NCBI GenBank assembly: GCA_026874595.1
Contig: CM049317.1
Coordinates: forward strand, 10,330,382-10,394,381
DNA from: Sipunculus nudus
Taxonomy: Eukaryota > Annelida > Sipuncula > Golfingiida > Sipunculidae
Direction: 5' to 3'
DNA: 64,000 bases
Position 1 is the first letter of the stretch; every line of letters starts with the position of its first letter. A program made the position numbers and the translations under genes. The notes below the pieces were generated by a model. It was not told the origin of the DNA, searched no databases, and was given only the letters and a program-made list of their open reading frames with translations. Below are positions 1-11,263 of this stretch, in pieces.

Positions 1-110
1 TATGTCAATCAAAACTGGAGTTATCATCTGGGAACGAACTTGACGAACATACAGAAAGACGAAGAGACAGACAAACAGACGAACGGAAAGGGTGATAATC
101 ATAGGGCATT
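1..110. repeat. tail of a dispersed repeat cut by the window edge
   Basis: 'aaaactggagttatcatctg' followed by 'gacgaacatacagaaagacg' and a GACAGACA-rich stretch ending 'atagggcat'. The same tail is seen at 32224-32340 and in part at 37790-37835. Confidence 0.75.
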
Positions 111-148
111 AATTATTAGTTTTGTATCAAATTTTTAATTATTCTAGA

Positions 149-366
149 GGTTACTTACGAGCCACATAGCTGGGAGGATATGGGTTCGCACACTTATTTC
201 AGGTTTCCAAGGGGATTTTTATAAACCTACCATGGATATTCAGTTACAAGTTTCTTGGATTAGCGGTTACGATTTGTGCCCTACTATCAGACGGCCGGAC
301 GACTGTACGGATGACGGACAATGCGCCATTCCCATGTCTTAGTTGACATTCAGTCAGCTGAGCTAA
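149..366. repeat. pearl-like repeat end fragment
   Basis: Has the block 'gagccacatagctgg', a stretch around 'gacggccggacgactg' and the terminal 'agttgacattcagtcagctg' 'agctaaaa'. It matches the right end of the 49905-54879 element. Confidence 0.75.
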
Positions 367-378
367 AATTGTCAAAAT

Positions 379-380
379 GG

Positions 381-444
<64 letters not shown>

Positions 445-447
445 ACA
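379..447. repeat. (AT)n(GT)n microsatellite
   Basis: About 20 AT units followed by about 13 GT units. It reads as tyrosine/isoleucine or threonine/histidine repeats in translation, which is not coding. Confidence 0.95.
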
Positions 448-472
448 TATATGTGTATGTATGTATATCTGA

Positions 473-590
473 TGTGTGGGTTATACTAAAGTAAGCTCCT
501 GAAAAAGGGAACCCTTTACATGGCGAAACAATGATTAAAATGAAAATTGCGAAAAATTCAGCCTCGCGAATATGAAGCCAAAAACAGTAA
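473..590. repeat. short dispersed repeat, copy 1
   Basis: 'gtgtgggttatactaaag' to 'cagcctcgcgaa' is repeated at 4099-4205 with few changes. Each copy is preceded by AT/GT-rich simple sequence. Confidence 0.85.
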
Positions 591-597
591 AAACTTG

Positions 598-2400
598 ACA
601 TTTCTTGGCACCGCAGGTGCTAGCGTATCCCCAGACATAGTACGCCCCCCCCCCCCCTTTAAGAATAGGCCCCCATTTTTAGCAGCATATACTGACTCTT
701 GGTATGCAATTATTGTTTCTTCCATCTATCAATCCAAAATCTTTTTGAAGATGTTGGTCCTGTGACCTTGACCTTTTGGCAAATCACAGATGGCTAGTGT
801 GGACTTGACCTTTGACCTTGTGACCCCAAAATTGATATTGATCATCCACTTTTATATATAAATCAATAGAGGTCCAGATTTATTGATGGGCCATATATAA
901 GTCAGGTTTGAAATCCATATATTAATCCAAGCTTGAATTATCATCTCGGGAAGTTTTTTGGATTTGGAAAATTTTTGAACAGATGGCTCCTGTGACCTTC
1001 ACCTTTGACCTTGTGACCTCACAATTGACAGGCGTCTTCCTCTATTGGCAGGGGAACTGTATGTGCAAGATGAAATGTCTGAGATAAAATGTTTGGCTGA
1101 AAATGCATCCACAATCTTTTTAAAGATGTGTCCATTGACCTTGACCTTTGACCTCATGACCCCAAAATCAATTCAGGTCTTGCTTTTCCAATGGGACATA
1201 TACAAGTCAAGTTTAAAATCTATTCATCAATAAAAGCAGGAATTATCATCAAGACACTAACTTTTTGGACAGATGGCTCCTGTGACCTTCACCTTTGACC
1301 TTGTGACCTCAATATTGATAGGGGTTTTCTTCTATTGGCAGATGAACTATATGTGCAAGATGAAAGGTCTGAAATGAAATGTTTGGCTGAAAATGCATCA
1401 ACAATCTTTTTAAAGATGAGTCCTGTGACCTTGACCTTTGACCTCATGACCCCAAAATCAATTCGAGTCTTGCTTTTTCAATTGGATATATATAAGTCAT
1501 GTTTGAAATCAAAACATCAATAAAAGCAGGAATTATCATCCAGAAACTATTTTTTTGACAGATAGCTCCTGTGGCCTTGACCTTTGACCTTGTGACCCCA
1601 AAACTGATATGGATCATCCACTATTGGCAAGTGAGCTATATATTCAAGATGAAAGACCTGGGATGAAAGTTTGGCTTAAAATGCATCCACAGTATCTTTT
1701 AAGATGCGAGTCCAGTGACCTTGACCTTTGACCTCATGACCCTAGAACCTATAGGGTTCTTACTTTAGTGGTTGGCCATACATAAGTCGCGTTTGAAATC
1801 CATATGGCTATCAACACTGGAGATATCATAAGAGGTGTGTGATTTTCACCAAATATGGATACATAAAAGGTCAAGGCCACTCTCATGGTAAAGGTCATGA
1901 CCCAAATGTAAATAGACCTCATCCCATATAAACCCATCTCTCTACATGTGCATAATATGAAAGACATCTGTCCATTAGTTTTTGACTTATAATGCTTACA
2001 GTACTGTCAAGTGGCAATTAAGGGGATATTAAAAGGCGTAAAAACAAGAAAAGGATAATAGGTGGCGCCACCAGTTTCCGGTATATCACAAGGCTATCCA
2101 AGATCTTCGGTCACCTTGATTTTTGGACCAGTCCATGCAAGCTTACTTGAGATATTTAAGAATTTGTGTTATTTTCAGCAAAAATGGACCTATTCAAGGT
2201 CAAGGTCACTCTCCTAGCATAGGTCATGATCCTATTTTTAAAGGCTTCGTCCCCTTACCTATATCTATACAAATGTAAAGTTTGAAAAAGATCAGTGAAA
2301 TATTTTTTGAGTTATCCCGCTCACAAGGTTTCACAGCGGCGGCGGCGGCGGCGGGAACGTCGTGAAACCATAGTATCCCGACTTTGTCTGGGGATACAAT
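598..2400. repeat. composite tandem-repeat element, copy 1
   Basis: Opens with the hairpin GGCACC-GCA-GGTGC (607-620) and a poly-C tract. Then come six units of about 145 bp (starts near 991, 1134, 1281, 1424, 1570, 1714) each holding a TGACC cluster, alternating in two types so that the higher-order period is about 290 bp. A GGTGGCGCCACC palindrome block (2061) follows, then (CGG)n at 2336-2354, and it closes with 'tagtatcccgactttgtctg'. A second copy is 28183-29648. The short reading frames at 1045 and 1335 are tandem units of this repeat, not genes. Confidence 0.85.
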
Positions 2401-2461
2401 AATTTTTATTACTGCGTTCGGTACTTTTTTCATTGTGTTACAGTTTTCTTGTTGGTACAAT

Positions 2462-3205
2462 GAGGTCATCGAGCAGAAATTCAGACGGACGTTTGATTAG
2501 GGCGGACGTTTGATTAGATGGTCTGTCTCGCCTATACTTGGGACGTTCCGATTTCCTAGATTTAGTCTAAGTCGTGTCTGTTTAGAAACGGTAGCAGCTT
2601 TCACTTTCAGACTTTCACTAAATCCAACCTGTTCATGTGTACATCAGAAACCTTATTTATACAGTAGACCAGTTTCAGTTCCGTCTTACAAGGGTTACAC
2701 AAATGCTCTACCCCTGTAATTACCGGAGGAACACCCTATGACATCTTGGCTACCAGGGGAGATTCAGAATACTGTAGACGTGCAGTATCTGTCCCACCGG
2801 GCTCGGATCGAGCCTCTCCGATCCTTCTTAGCTTCTGCCTTGCAGAAGCTGAGATTATAGGGACCAGGAAATCCTGGACATCCACATTCTGGTTCGTATA
2901 GATATATATATTTCATGTAATATCAGTCAGGGCATGTATCTTTGTGGGATCTTGTAGTTCTTCTAAATAAATAATTTTAGCCATATCTCTTTGTCTTATA
3001 GCTCGAATGCCAGAGGATGCATGGAAACGATTATTTAATATATCCACCACGCTACCATTAAGTAATATTATAGCTGGACCCCAATCTAGTTTCACAAGTT
3101 ACAAAATATAACAAAAATAACTGTATGTAGAAACGATATCACAATACACAATATGCTATTTGTCGCATCGCGGTATACCGATATATCGATAATATCCACA
3201 TTTGT
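2462..3205. repeat. 'TCGCGATATA' dispersed repeat, copy 1, with an insertion
   Basis: Matches 4252-4612 and 12960-13290 (blocks 'ctttcactttcagactttca', 'gaaacgatatcacaatacac', 'atatatcgataatatccaca'). It is interrupted at about 2689-3091 by 403 bp flanked by ACAAG on both sides. Confidence 0.82.
2690..3092. mobile_element. 403-bp insertion with a 5-bp duplication
   Basis: Flanked by ACAAG and absent from the other two copies of the host repeat. It carries a short palindrome AGCTTCTGCCTTGCAGAAGCT-like (2830-2851) and a 60-codon minus-strand frame with no recognised family. The termini show no clear inverted repeat. It may be a solo LTR or SINE-like insertion. Confidence 0.6.
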
Positions 3206-4098
3206 TATTATCATGGCATTATACAAACAACAAAGTCAAAATAATGCATATAGCCTCTAAAGCTTATTTTCAAATAATGATTTGATCAAATGAAGTCATT
3301 TTACATGAGAAAATATACCTGTGTCCGGCTTGCAATTCCATTTTAAACGGCCCAGACGTCTAGATCCGGCGAGTGGCCTATATGCACTCGTACTCACAGA
3401 CCAACAAAGCCTCATCTTCCCGCAGGAACCCGGATGCCAACGATAAATCCCTCCTGTGCATATGACTTCGACATCATTTACGGACGTCTACGATGAGGGT
3501 AATCTTAATATTCCTCATGAATAATTAATTAGATGGCGAGGGCGAGGTTAGTAGGGAATAACAGTGAACACGTGCTCACCCTCCATGTCTGTGTATAGCG
3601 ATCAAGACCTGTCAGTTGTTCCATTAGTCCACTTCAAATTATATTCTGTGGATGCTTACAAACAAATATTGTTTAAAGCATCTGGAAACAAGTATAAATC
3701 CAAAGGAATCCGCTGCTATGAGTTCAGTGTGAACTGAGTTGTAAAGAAGGTACTTTCCAGTGACTCTTAACATGATATATTGAAGCAAGGATTGTAAGAA
3801 GGGGGTAATGTAGCAAGGATCAGGTTTATTGCCCCAGTTGTGACGGACTCAATTCACTCAGTCCCCCCCCCCCCCCCCCCCCCCCCCCGCCCCCCGCAGT
3901 ACAGCCATGATCAGTCGCCTTGGGCAGGTATCAGTTACCAGTACTGTGTGACTGGGCAGAGAGCTGACGTCAACATATACTGTACCCTACCCCAGCCTAT
4001 GGTAAACAGACCTCAATCTAAGCTGAATCTAGTAACTGATATACATATATACATACATATATATGTGTATCTATATGTGTGTTAGTGTGTATATCTTA
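3206..4098. other. non-genic stretch with a shared repeat block and long poly-C
   Basis: 3318-3412 ('acctgtgtccggcttgc', 'gatccggcgagtggcctata') also occurs at 12868-12960 and in part at 13668-13715 and 58748-58795. A run of 26 C lies at 3863-3888. The ends are AT/GT-rich. No gene seen. Confidence 0.7.
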
Positions 4099-4205
4099 TG
4101 TGTGGGTTATACTAAAGAAAGACCCTGAAAAAGGGAACCCATTACATGGCGAAACAATGATAAAATGAAAATCGCGAAAAATCAGCCTCGCGAAAGTGAA
4201 GTAAA
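4099..4205. repeat. short dispersed repeat, copy 2
   Basis: Second copy of the 473-590 block. Confidence 0.85.
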
Positions 4206-4251
4206 AATATTGATAAATGATTTTTAGGACTGTGTTCGGTACTTATATTTC

Positions 4252-4612
4252 ATTGTGTGGCAGTTTTCTTGTTTGTACAATTTAGTCATCGAGCAGAAAA
4301 AATTTAAGATTCCCCAGGCGGATCTTTGATCACGTTGTCTGTCTCGCCTACTTGGGACGATCCTGTTTCCTAGAATTCGTCTGAGGCGTGTCTGTATAGA
4401 CACATTGGCAGCTTTCACTTTCAAACTTCCACTCAATCCAACTTATTCATGTATACAAAAAAAACTTATTAATGCAACAGCAGACCAGTTTCAGTTCTGT
4501 ATTTCAAGTTACAAAATATAAAAAAAATAACATTATGTAGAAACGATATCACAATACACAATATACGATTCGTCGTATCGCGATATACCAATATATCGAT
4601 AATATCCACACG
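4252..4612. repeat. 'TCGCGATATA' dispersed repeat, copy 2 (uninterrupted)
   Basis: Collinear with 2462-3205 without the 403-bp insertion. It ends 'atatatcgataatatccaca'. Confidence 0.82.
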
Positions 4613-6010
4613 TTTTCTTGACCTGAAGACCACTTCATTGCTTTTTCATTAGTTTCCCTGGGTAAGACCCCCCCCCCCCCCCCAAAAAAAAAATCCTGAA
4701 TCCGTTCCTTGCCATTGGAAAACCTGAAGTCAACCTGGCCATTCACCCCTGAGGTCAGTCATGTGGTAAAATAGCAATAACTGATTGTTTACTCGATCAC
4801 GCTTAAAGCCCCTGCACGCTTGAGTAACGTTAATTACAAGCTCCAGTTTAGCCGTTGCTTTATGCTAACAGGAAGAATCTATGATCTAGGGCTTCATTCC
4901 TTTATAATCAACCACTTATTAACTGAATTATGTGTAAATTTTGTCACGTTTATTTTCCGTTATTCTCACTGCTGCTAGTGAATTTATATCACATCCGTCA
5001 TAAAATTAACGCCGTTAAAGTATGTTACTTGTATCCTTTTTCGTGTTCCACGGCATTAACTAATGTTCAATATTATATTAACGCTCGAACAAGCAGCAAC
5101 CTGTCAAACGCTTAACAAAGGTTAATTGACGTTTTAAGAAACATCCTAACAAGTTTGATAACTAAACTCACCATACATCACCCATCTGAATATATAGCGA
5201 CTTCTTGAGAATTACGGGTAAAACCGACTTAGTAGTATAATTGTGACTTCACACAACAAATAGCGGTGGTTAGCCAGGCTAAGGAAAGTAAACTAGTGAA
5301 ACACTGTATGGCCATATGTTTGTTAAGTATATGGGTCTAGCCGACGCATTGACCCAACCTGGTACATTTCCATTGGTCACACAGTCAAAATTATTTATGT
5401 TATTGTGAATGGCTGGACCTGGTTTGCTTTGTGCTAAGCATTTTTTCAACAAAAGTTGACCGTGTTGGTCAGTTATTTTTTCTATCTGTGGCCAACCGAA
5501 GACATCTTGAGAATGCTAGTTTTTGACTGCTCGGACTTCATGCATGTTGTGATGGTCATTTGGGATTCACTGTATTCGGACCAGAAATGTGTGAAAATGA
5601 CACGCCCCCCTTTTTTCTGGCTTTTGTTAAAAAAGGAAATGTGTAATTATGCAACACACTTTCCAGGGAAAATTTTTGTGATATCAGATTTGAGTAACAG
5701 TTTCAAAAGAGGTCCAAACCTCAGGCTTTTTTTACAGATATTACATTGGCACGTTTTAATACTGTCCGGTCACGTGTCCTTCAGTTGTTGTGTTCCTGGG
5801 TCAAGGTCCAGCCTTGACCGAATATCACTTCAAGGGGCGGACTATTTGGTATCCGGTTACGGGTGGGGTGGGGATGCGGGTAGGGGTTCAGTTTGTTCGA
5901 ATCAATCGAGGGATAAAATGCTGGTACCGTAGGGTGTTTCATGTAAAAATTCATGGTAAAATTATTTATGTCATTATAACTTCCGCTAATAAGAGTGTTT
6001 TTAATTCAAG
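4613..6010. other. unassigned stretch, no gene recognised
   Basis: Contains a poly-C/poly-A tract at 4669-4691 and several short frames (for example 5456-5932) without a recognisable domain or signal. Nothing else stands out. Confidence 0.6.
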
Positions 6011-6013
6011 AAA

Positions 6014-6848
<835 letters not shown>

Positions 6849-7224
6849 TGAAAGAAATAACAACTCGGTTCGTTTGAATCTACTATTCTTAATTAATCTA
6901 TTTATTGTAAAAGGAAGGAAAAAGGCTGACCACCTCTTTGACAGCATACCGGTGGTGCACATCAGTGCTCCAGTATGTAACAAAACCTTGATAGTTTGGC
7001 TCGCTTATGACAGACGGTTGGTCATGGCGCTCGATCTTAATGCTTGTAACAGAATGGCCAGCTACTGTAGTAGTCGCTGGCCTTGAAACATTTTACATGT
7101 TGACACGTCAGCTGGCTGCTATCAAGCCCCTGGACCATATATGATAGCTGATACAATATGAAGTATTAAACAAACCTACAGAGTACATCAAGTTAATGTT
7201 GCTGTGTATTTTGACTTTGTTTCA
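6849..7224 (-). repeat. 3' LTR of the 6849-12555 gypsy element
   Basis: 376 bp, the same ends as the other LTR, with about five substitutions and no indel between the two. Confidence 0.96.
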
Positions 7225-7238
7225 TCTTCCCCCCTTTT
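7225..7238 (-). other. polypurine tract
   Basis: Minus strand AAAAGGGGGGAAGA directly abuts the 3' LTR, as expected for the plus-strand primer of an LTR element. Confidence 0.85.
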
Positions 7239-7406
7239 AATAAGGCAGCTCCGTCTGCCTAAAAGTCCTTAATAACTAAATTCATTATGAAATATATAGA
7301 AACAAAATGCAAATATTATAGATCAGTTTTTGCTATACCTAAAGACATTGATAGAAGAACAAAAAAAAAGTTATGTGAACACATTAAACAGAGTCACATA
7401 GCCATA

Positions 7407-9728
7407 TCAATCAGGAAGAACTCGCAGTTCTGTGCGGTTCACGGTCTTCTCTTGTCCGACTCCATCTTGCCTCTTTATCTTATACGCCGCACCATTATAT
7501 GGCTGCTCTAGGATTATGTACGGCTCTGACTCCCACATGTCCTGTATTTTATTTCTTCCCAAGCCATGCTTTCGTAACAGAACCCGGGTGCCTGTGGCTA
7601 GAATGGTTGCGTCAGCGTTACGATCATACCTGGCTTTTCTCTGTCTTGCATTCTCTGCTGCATTTTCACTGGCACGTTCCAAAGCATCATTTATTCTCTC
7701 ATAATGATCAGCTACCCAAGCATCGATGTTCCGATTTCGTAACTGAGTGTTCATCACGTGGCTTCCTAACAAATGATCGATTGGAAGTGATGGTTCGCGC
7801 CCAAAGAACAAGAAATGGGGTGAGTAGCCTGTCACAGAATGTGGTGTTGCATTATATGCAAACAGCAGCTCAGGTAAAAACTCTGGCCATCGATACTTCT
7901 TCTCCTCTGGCAAGGTGCGTAATAAATCATGCATCGTGCGGTTAAACCGCTCAACTTGGCCATTTCCTTCTGGATGAAATGGCGTAGTGTGTGATCTGTC
8001 GATGTCATAAATTTTACACAGTTCGGCGATAATATGGATTTCAAAGTTCCGCCCCTGGTCACTGTGAATCCGGCGTGGTATTCCATAGCGGAGAAACCAT
8101 TCTCGGACTAATGTTTTTGCCACTGTGCGCGCGCGCTGATCTTTGGTGGGGACAGCGATGGTAAATTTACTAAATACATCAGACATTACTAGCACATTTT
8201 CGTATCCGCCGAGCCCTTGTTCCAGCAAGGTGTAATCTATTGCCACCACATCAAGTGGTCGGTTTGCTCGAAGGTGTTGCATCGGTGCGGTTACACGCTT
8301 ACCTCTTTTTGACACAATGCACCTTGTACATTGTGCACAATATCTTTCCACATCTTTCCTCAATGTTGGCCAGTATGCACGCATTTGAATTAGGGAAGCA
8401 GTACGTTCGATACCCTGGTGTCCCATGTCATCGTGCATTGCATTCAGAACTTGCTGTTTTAAGTTTTGTGGAAGGAGTAGTTGCTCATAATCCCGTCCTT
8501 GTAGTTTAACCTTTCGATACCAGACCCCTTGGTGTTGCGTGACGCGAATCCAGGAGCGCAGAAGTTTCCTGACGTCTGTTTGTTCTTTAATCATTTGCCT
8601 CCGAGTGGGCAAATAACCTAGTTCTTTGAAATAGATGAGGCGTTTGATGGTGGGATCTTCCTTCTGTGCCCGTATCAATTCATCTATTGGTAGTGATGGT
8701 AAAGTATTTGGCACATCGGGTTCTACTCTTTGTGATCTAGTCCTGACTTCATTTACACAAGTTTCTATCATAAAATTCTCTATTTGTTTTGACATGTTGG
8801 TCGGAATGGGACTGCCACACGCATTGTTCTCTAGCTGAGTTTGCACATCGATAATTTCCACGGTTACTTGCTCCATTGGGCAAACTTGATCAGACGTTGT
8901 ACTTTCAATCGAATGTTTGCGTCTTGAAAGAGCATCTGCACTTGCATTTTCTCTCCCTGGCCTGAACTTTATGTCAAAATTGAAAAGTGCCAAATCGGCA
9001 ACCCATCTCGTTTCTGTCGCACCTAAACGAGCTGTTGATTTCAAATAGGACAAGGGATTATTGTCTGTTAAAACAGTAAAGATAGAACCAATCAATAGAT
9101 CTCTGAATTTCTCTGTGATCGCCCATTTGAGTGCAAGCAGTTCGAGTTTAGTGCTGGAGTAATTATCCATGTTCTTTTCATGTTTGTGAAGGGATCTGCT
9201 GGCATAGGCAATGACTACTTTCTGTCCATTCTGTTCTTGAGATAATACGGCACCAAGACCTTCGTGACTAGCGTCCGTTTCCAGAAGATATGGTTTAGTA
9301 AATTCTGGATATCCAAGAACCGGGGCTGTGGTCAAACATGTCTTGACTGTATTAAACGCCTCCTCACATTCTGTGTTCCACTTAAGAACATTTGGTAAAA
9401 CCACATTTGTTTCAACCCTTTTTCTTTTCTTGCATTTCCGTTGACCACCCAACAACAAATTCAAAGGTTTTACAATCTGTGCAAAATTCTTAATGAAACG
9501 TCGGTAGTAACTTGCAAGCCCCAAAAAGCTGCGAAGTTCAGTGATGGTTTTAGGTGTTGGCCATTCACTTACTGCTTTGATCTTTCCAGGGTCTGGGGAA
9601 ATACCTTCTGCACCAACAACACGCCCCAGATAAGAGACGGACTTGTGTCCTACATGACACTTACTAGGTTTTACCTTTAAGCCGAGGTCACTGAGGCGGG
9701 TCAGAACTTTGTCTAGTCGATTGGACAT
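7407..9728 (-). CDS. RT thumb, RNase H and integrase of the gypsy element
   Basis: 773 codons open from a point just after the missing YxDD box. In order: RT connection (KPSKCHVGHKSVSYLG; FLGLASYYRRFI), RNase H near residues 145-270 (LLETDASHEGLGAVLSQ, LTDNNPLSYL, ADALSRR), integrase zinc domain near 430-475 (H-H and CAQCTRC), and catalytic core with the three acidic residues in VVAIDYT, IHSDQGRNF and NGQVERFNR. The C-terminal part ends ELRVLPD, with no chromodomain seen. RNase H and integrase look undamaged. Translation would need a fused upstream pol, which is broken, so function in cis is unlikely; mobilisation in trans remains possible. Confidence 0.93.
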   Translation of the reverse strand: MSNRLDKVLTRLSDLGLKVKPSKCHVGHKSVSYLGRVVGAEGISPDPGKIKAVSEWPTPKTITELRSFLGLASYYRRFIKNFAQIVKPLNLLLGGQRKCKKRKRVETNVVLPNVLKWNTECEEAFNTVKTCLTTAPVLGYPEFTKPYLLETDASHEGLGAVLSQEQNGQKVVIAYASRSLHKHEKNMDNYSSTKLELLALKWAITEKFRDLLIGSIFTVLTDNNPLSYLKSTARLGATETRWVADLALFNFDIKFRPGRENASADALSRRKHSIESTTSDQVCPMEQVTVEIIDVQTQLENNACGSPIPTNMSKQIENFMIETCVNEVRTRSQRVEPDVPNTLPSLPIDELIRAQKEDPTIKRLIYFKELGYLPTRRQMIKEQTDVRKLLRSWIRVTQHQGVWYRKVKLQGRDYEQLLLPQNLKQQVLNAMHDDMGHQGIERTASLIQMRAYWPTLRKDVERYCAQCTRCIVSKRGKRVTAPMQHLRANRPLDVVAIDYTLLEQGLGGYENVLVMSDVFSKFTIAVPTKDQRARTVAKTLVREWFLRYGIPRRIHSDQGRNFEIHIIAELCKIYDIDRSHTTPFHPEGNGQVERFNRTMHDLLRTLPEEKKYRWPEFLPELLFAYNATPHSVTGYSPHFLFFGREPSLPIDHLLGSHVMNTQLRNRNIDAWVADHYERINDALERASENAAENARQRKARYDRNADATILATGTRVLLRKHGLGRNKIQDMWESEPYIILEQPYNGAAYKIKRQDGVGQEKTVNRTELRVLPD

Positions 9729-9732
9729 CTCT

Positions 9733-10446
9733 TCAAATGTCCATAAGCCGCATAAATGTGCCTGGGGCGTTGCATAATCCGAAAGGCATCCTCAGGTATT
9801 CATACAACCCACCAGTACCAACGCGAAATGCAGTTTTTGGAATATCCTCTTGGGCCATTGGAATTTGATGATACCCATGTGCAAGGTCCAGTGATGAGAA
9901 GTAAGTAGCTCTATGTAATGCATTTAGAGCCTCTTCGATACGTGGCAGAGGATAAGCGTCTTTGATAGTTTTTGCATTCAGCTGCCTATAGTCCACACAT
10001 ATTCTCAATTTACCATCTTTCTTTCTGACCAAAACCACAGGTGCAGCGTATGGGGAACAACTGGGTCTTATAATCCCTTGGTTCATTGCTTTTTCCAGAT
10101 ATTCGCGAACCTCCGCCCACTGTGTCGGTGGTATCATACGATGAGGAACCTTGATAGGTGACTCATCACTCAGTCGAATTTTGTGTTCGATGTCACTACA
10201 GAGTCCAACATCCTCATCATGTTTACTGAAAATATCAACGTGACGCTCAATGATTTGGGCTAACGATTCTTGTTGTGTCTGATTTAAGTCCTTATCGATG
10301 TCCATCTGAGACAAGAGCTTCTCTAAATCAGTCCCTTCCATTTGGGACGAAGAAACCTGAGCTTCCTCTAGGCTAACGCGAGTAACTCTCACCGCTGAGG
10401 GCATTTCGGCGGGTTCAACACTCGCTAACCGAATGCCAGGGTGAAG
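9733..10446 (-). pseudogene. reverse transcriptase fingers/palm of the gypsy element (truncated)
   Basis: Continues the frame after a single in-frame TAA at 10447-10449. It contains LRICVDYRQLNAKTIKDAYP, then FSSLDLAHGYHQI with the first catalytic aspartate, and MPFGLCNAPGTF. The frame stops at 9733-9735, a few codons after FMRLM. The next element frame resumes at 9735 with TFEEMSNRLD. In gypsy elements about 22-25 residues, including the YxDD box, lie between those two blocks. They are absent here, so the RT lacks two catalytic aspartates. Confidence 0.9.
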
Positions 10447-10449
10447 TTA

Positions 10450-11263
10450 AACATCACTCTCTGAGAAGTTGGTAACTTGAACCGGAATAGAGCCAGCCTT
10501 TCCAACATCCACCACACACCTTCCTACAATCACACCACTTGGCAAGGGGGCCATTTCTGAACTTATTGACTCAACTATAGCTGTAAAAGTTGTTGCTTGC
10601 CCGCTAGCAGTCTGACCAATTATAACTTTTGTAGATCTTGCCGGAATCAATTCTGGTGCCTTTCCTGCGAGTCGAACATACGAAAATAATGGCGGTGAGG
10701 GGATGTCCACTTTAACTTCATACATTGACAAAATATCAGCAAGTCCCAACTCCTCTGGTCTTACTTCATCTCGCCGTATCTTTTTTATGTCTTGACCCAG
10801 CTGCTCTTTTATCGCACGTAGAATGTTAGAACCAATTAAACCTGGTACGTTCTCCTTGTTCTCCACATGGGTCATCCACGATGAGGAAGCCTAATTTACT
10901 GAAGGTACATTCCCCGACAGTTACGTCCAGTTCAACATATCCATGAAATGGAATTGGCAAGCCTTGTGTACTTGTCAATTTTATGTAAGAGGAAAATTCT
11001 TTTAACACTTCATCATTCCAGTGTCTCTTAAAGAAGCTCATCGGAATTGTACTGACCGCAGCGCCAGTATCAATAAGGCATTTCGTCTCTACTTCTCCAA
11101 GTAAAACTGTCATGATGGGACATTCGCCAACTATTCTACTCATATCGGGTCGCTGGTTACATGTGGCGGTCCTGGCCTGACCCTTGGCACAGGACCATCT
11201 TAGTTTGACGGTTCGGTTGTTTGTTGTGGGCAATCGCGTTGATAATGTCCCTTGCCTTGACAT
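10450..11263 (-). pseudogene. protease and pol linker of the gypsy element (frameshifted)
   Basis: Retropepsin-type aspartic protease with the active-site motif CLIDTGAAVS, followed by the strand LGFLIVDDP. At about 10870 the frame is broken: the protease frame runs on into nonsense, while the continuation (VENKENVPGLIGSNIL) lies in the other frame to a stop at 10447. The downstream part is the linker between protease and RT. Whether the frame change is a mutation or a programmed shift cannot be told from one copy. A mutation is more likely, because the usual place for a shift is the gag end. Confidence 0.85.

Noticed and set aside
1045-1523. Two similar 62-codon frames (MAGELYVQDE and MADELYVQDE) as a small gene family
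   Set aside because: They are adjacent units of a ~290-bp tandem DNA repeat. The frame is not kept in other copies and the repeat is found in introns.
5456-5932. 158-codon plus-strand frame as a host gene
   Set aside because: No recognised domain, low-complexity surroundings and no splice or promoter context; likely chance.
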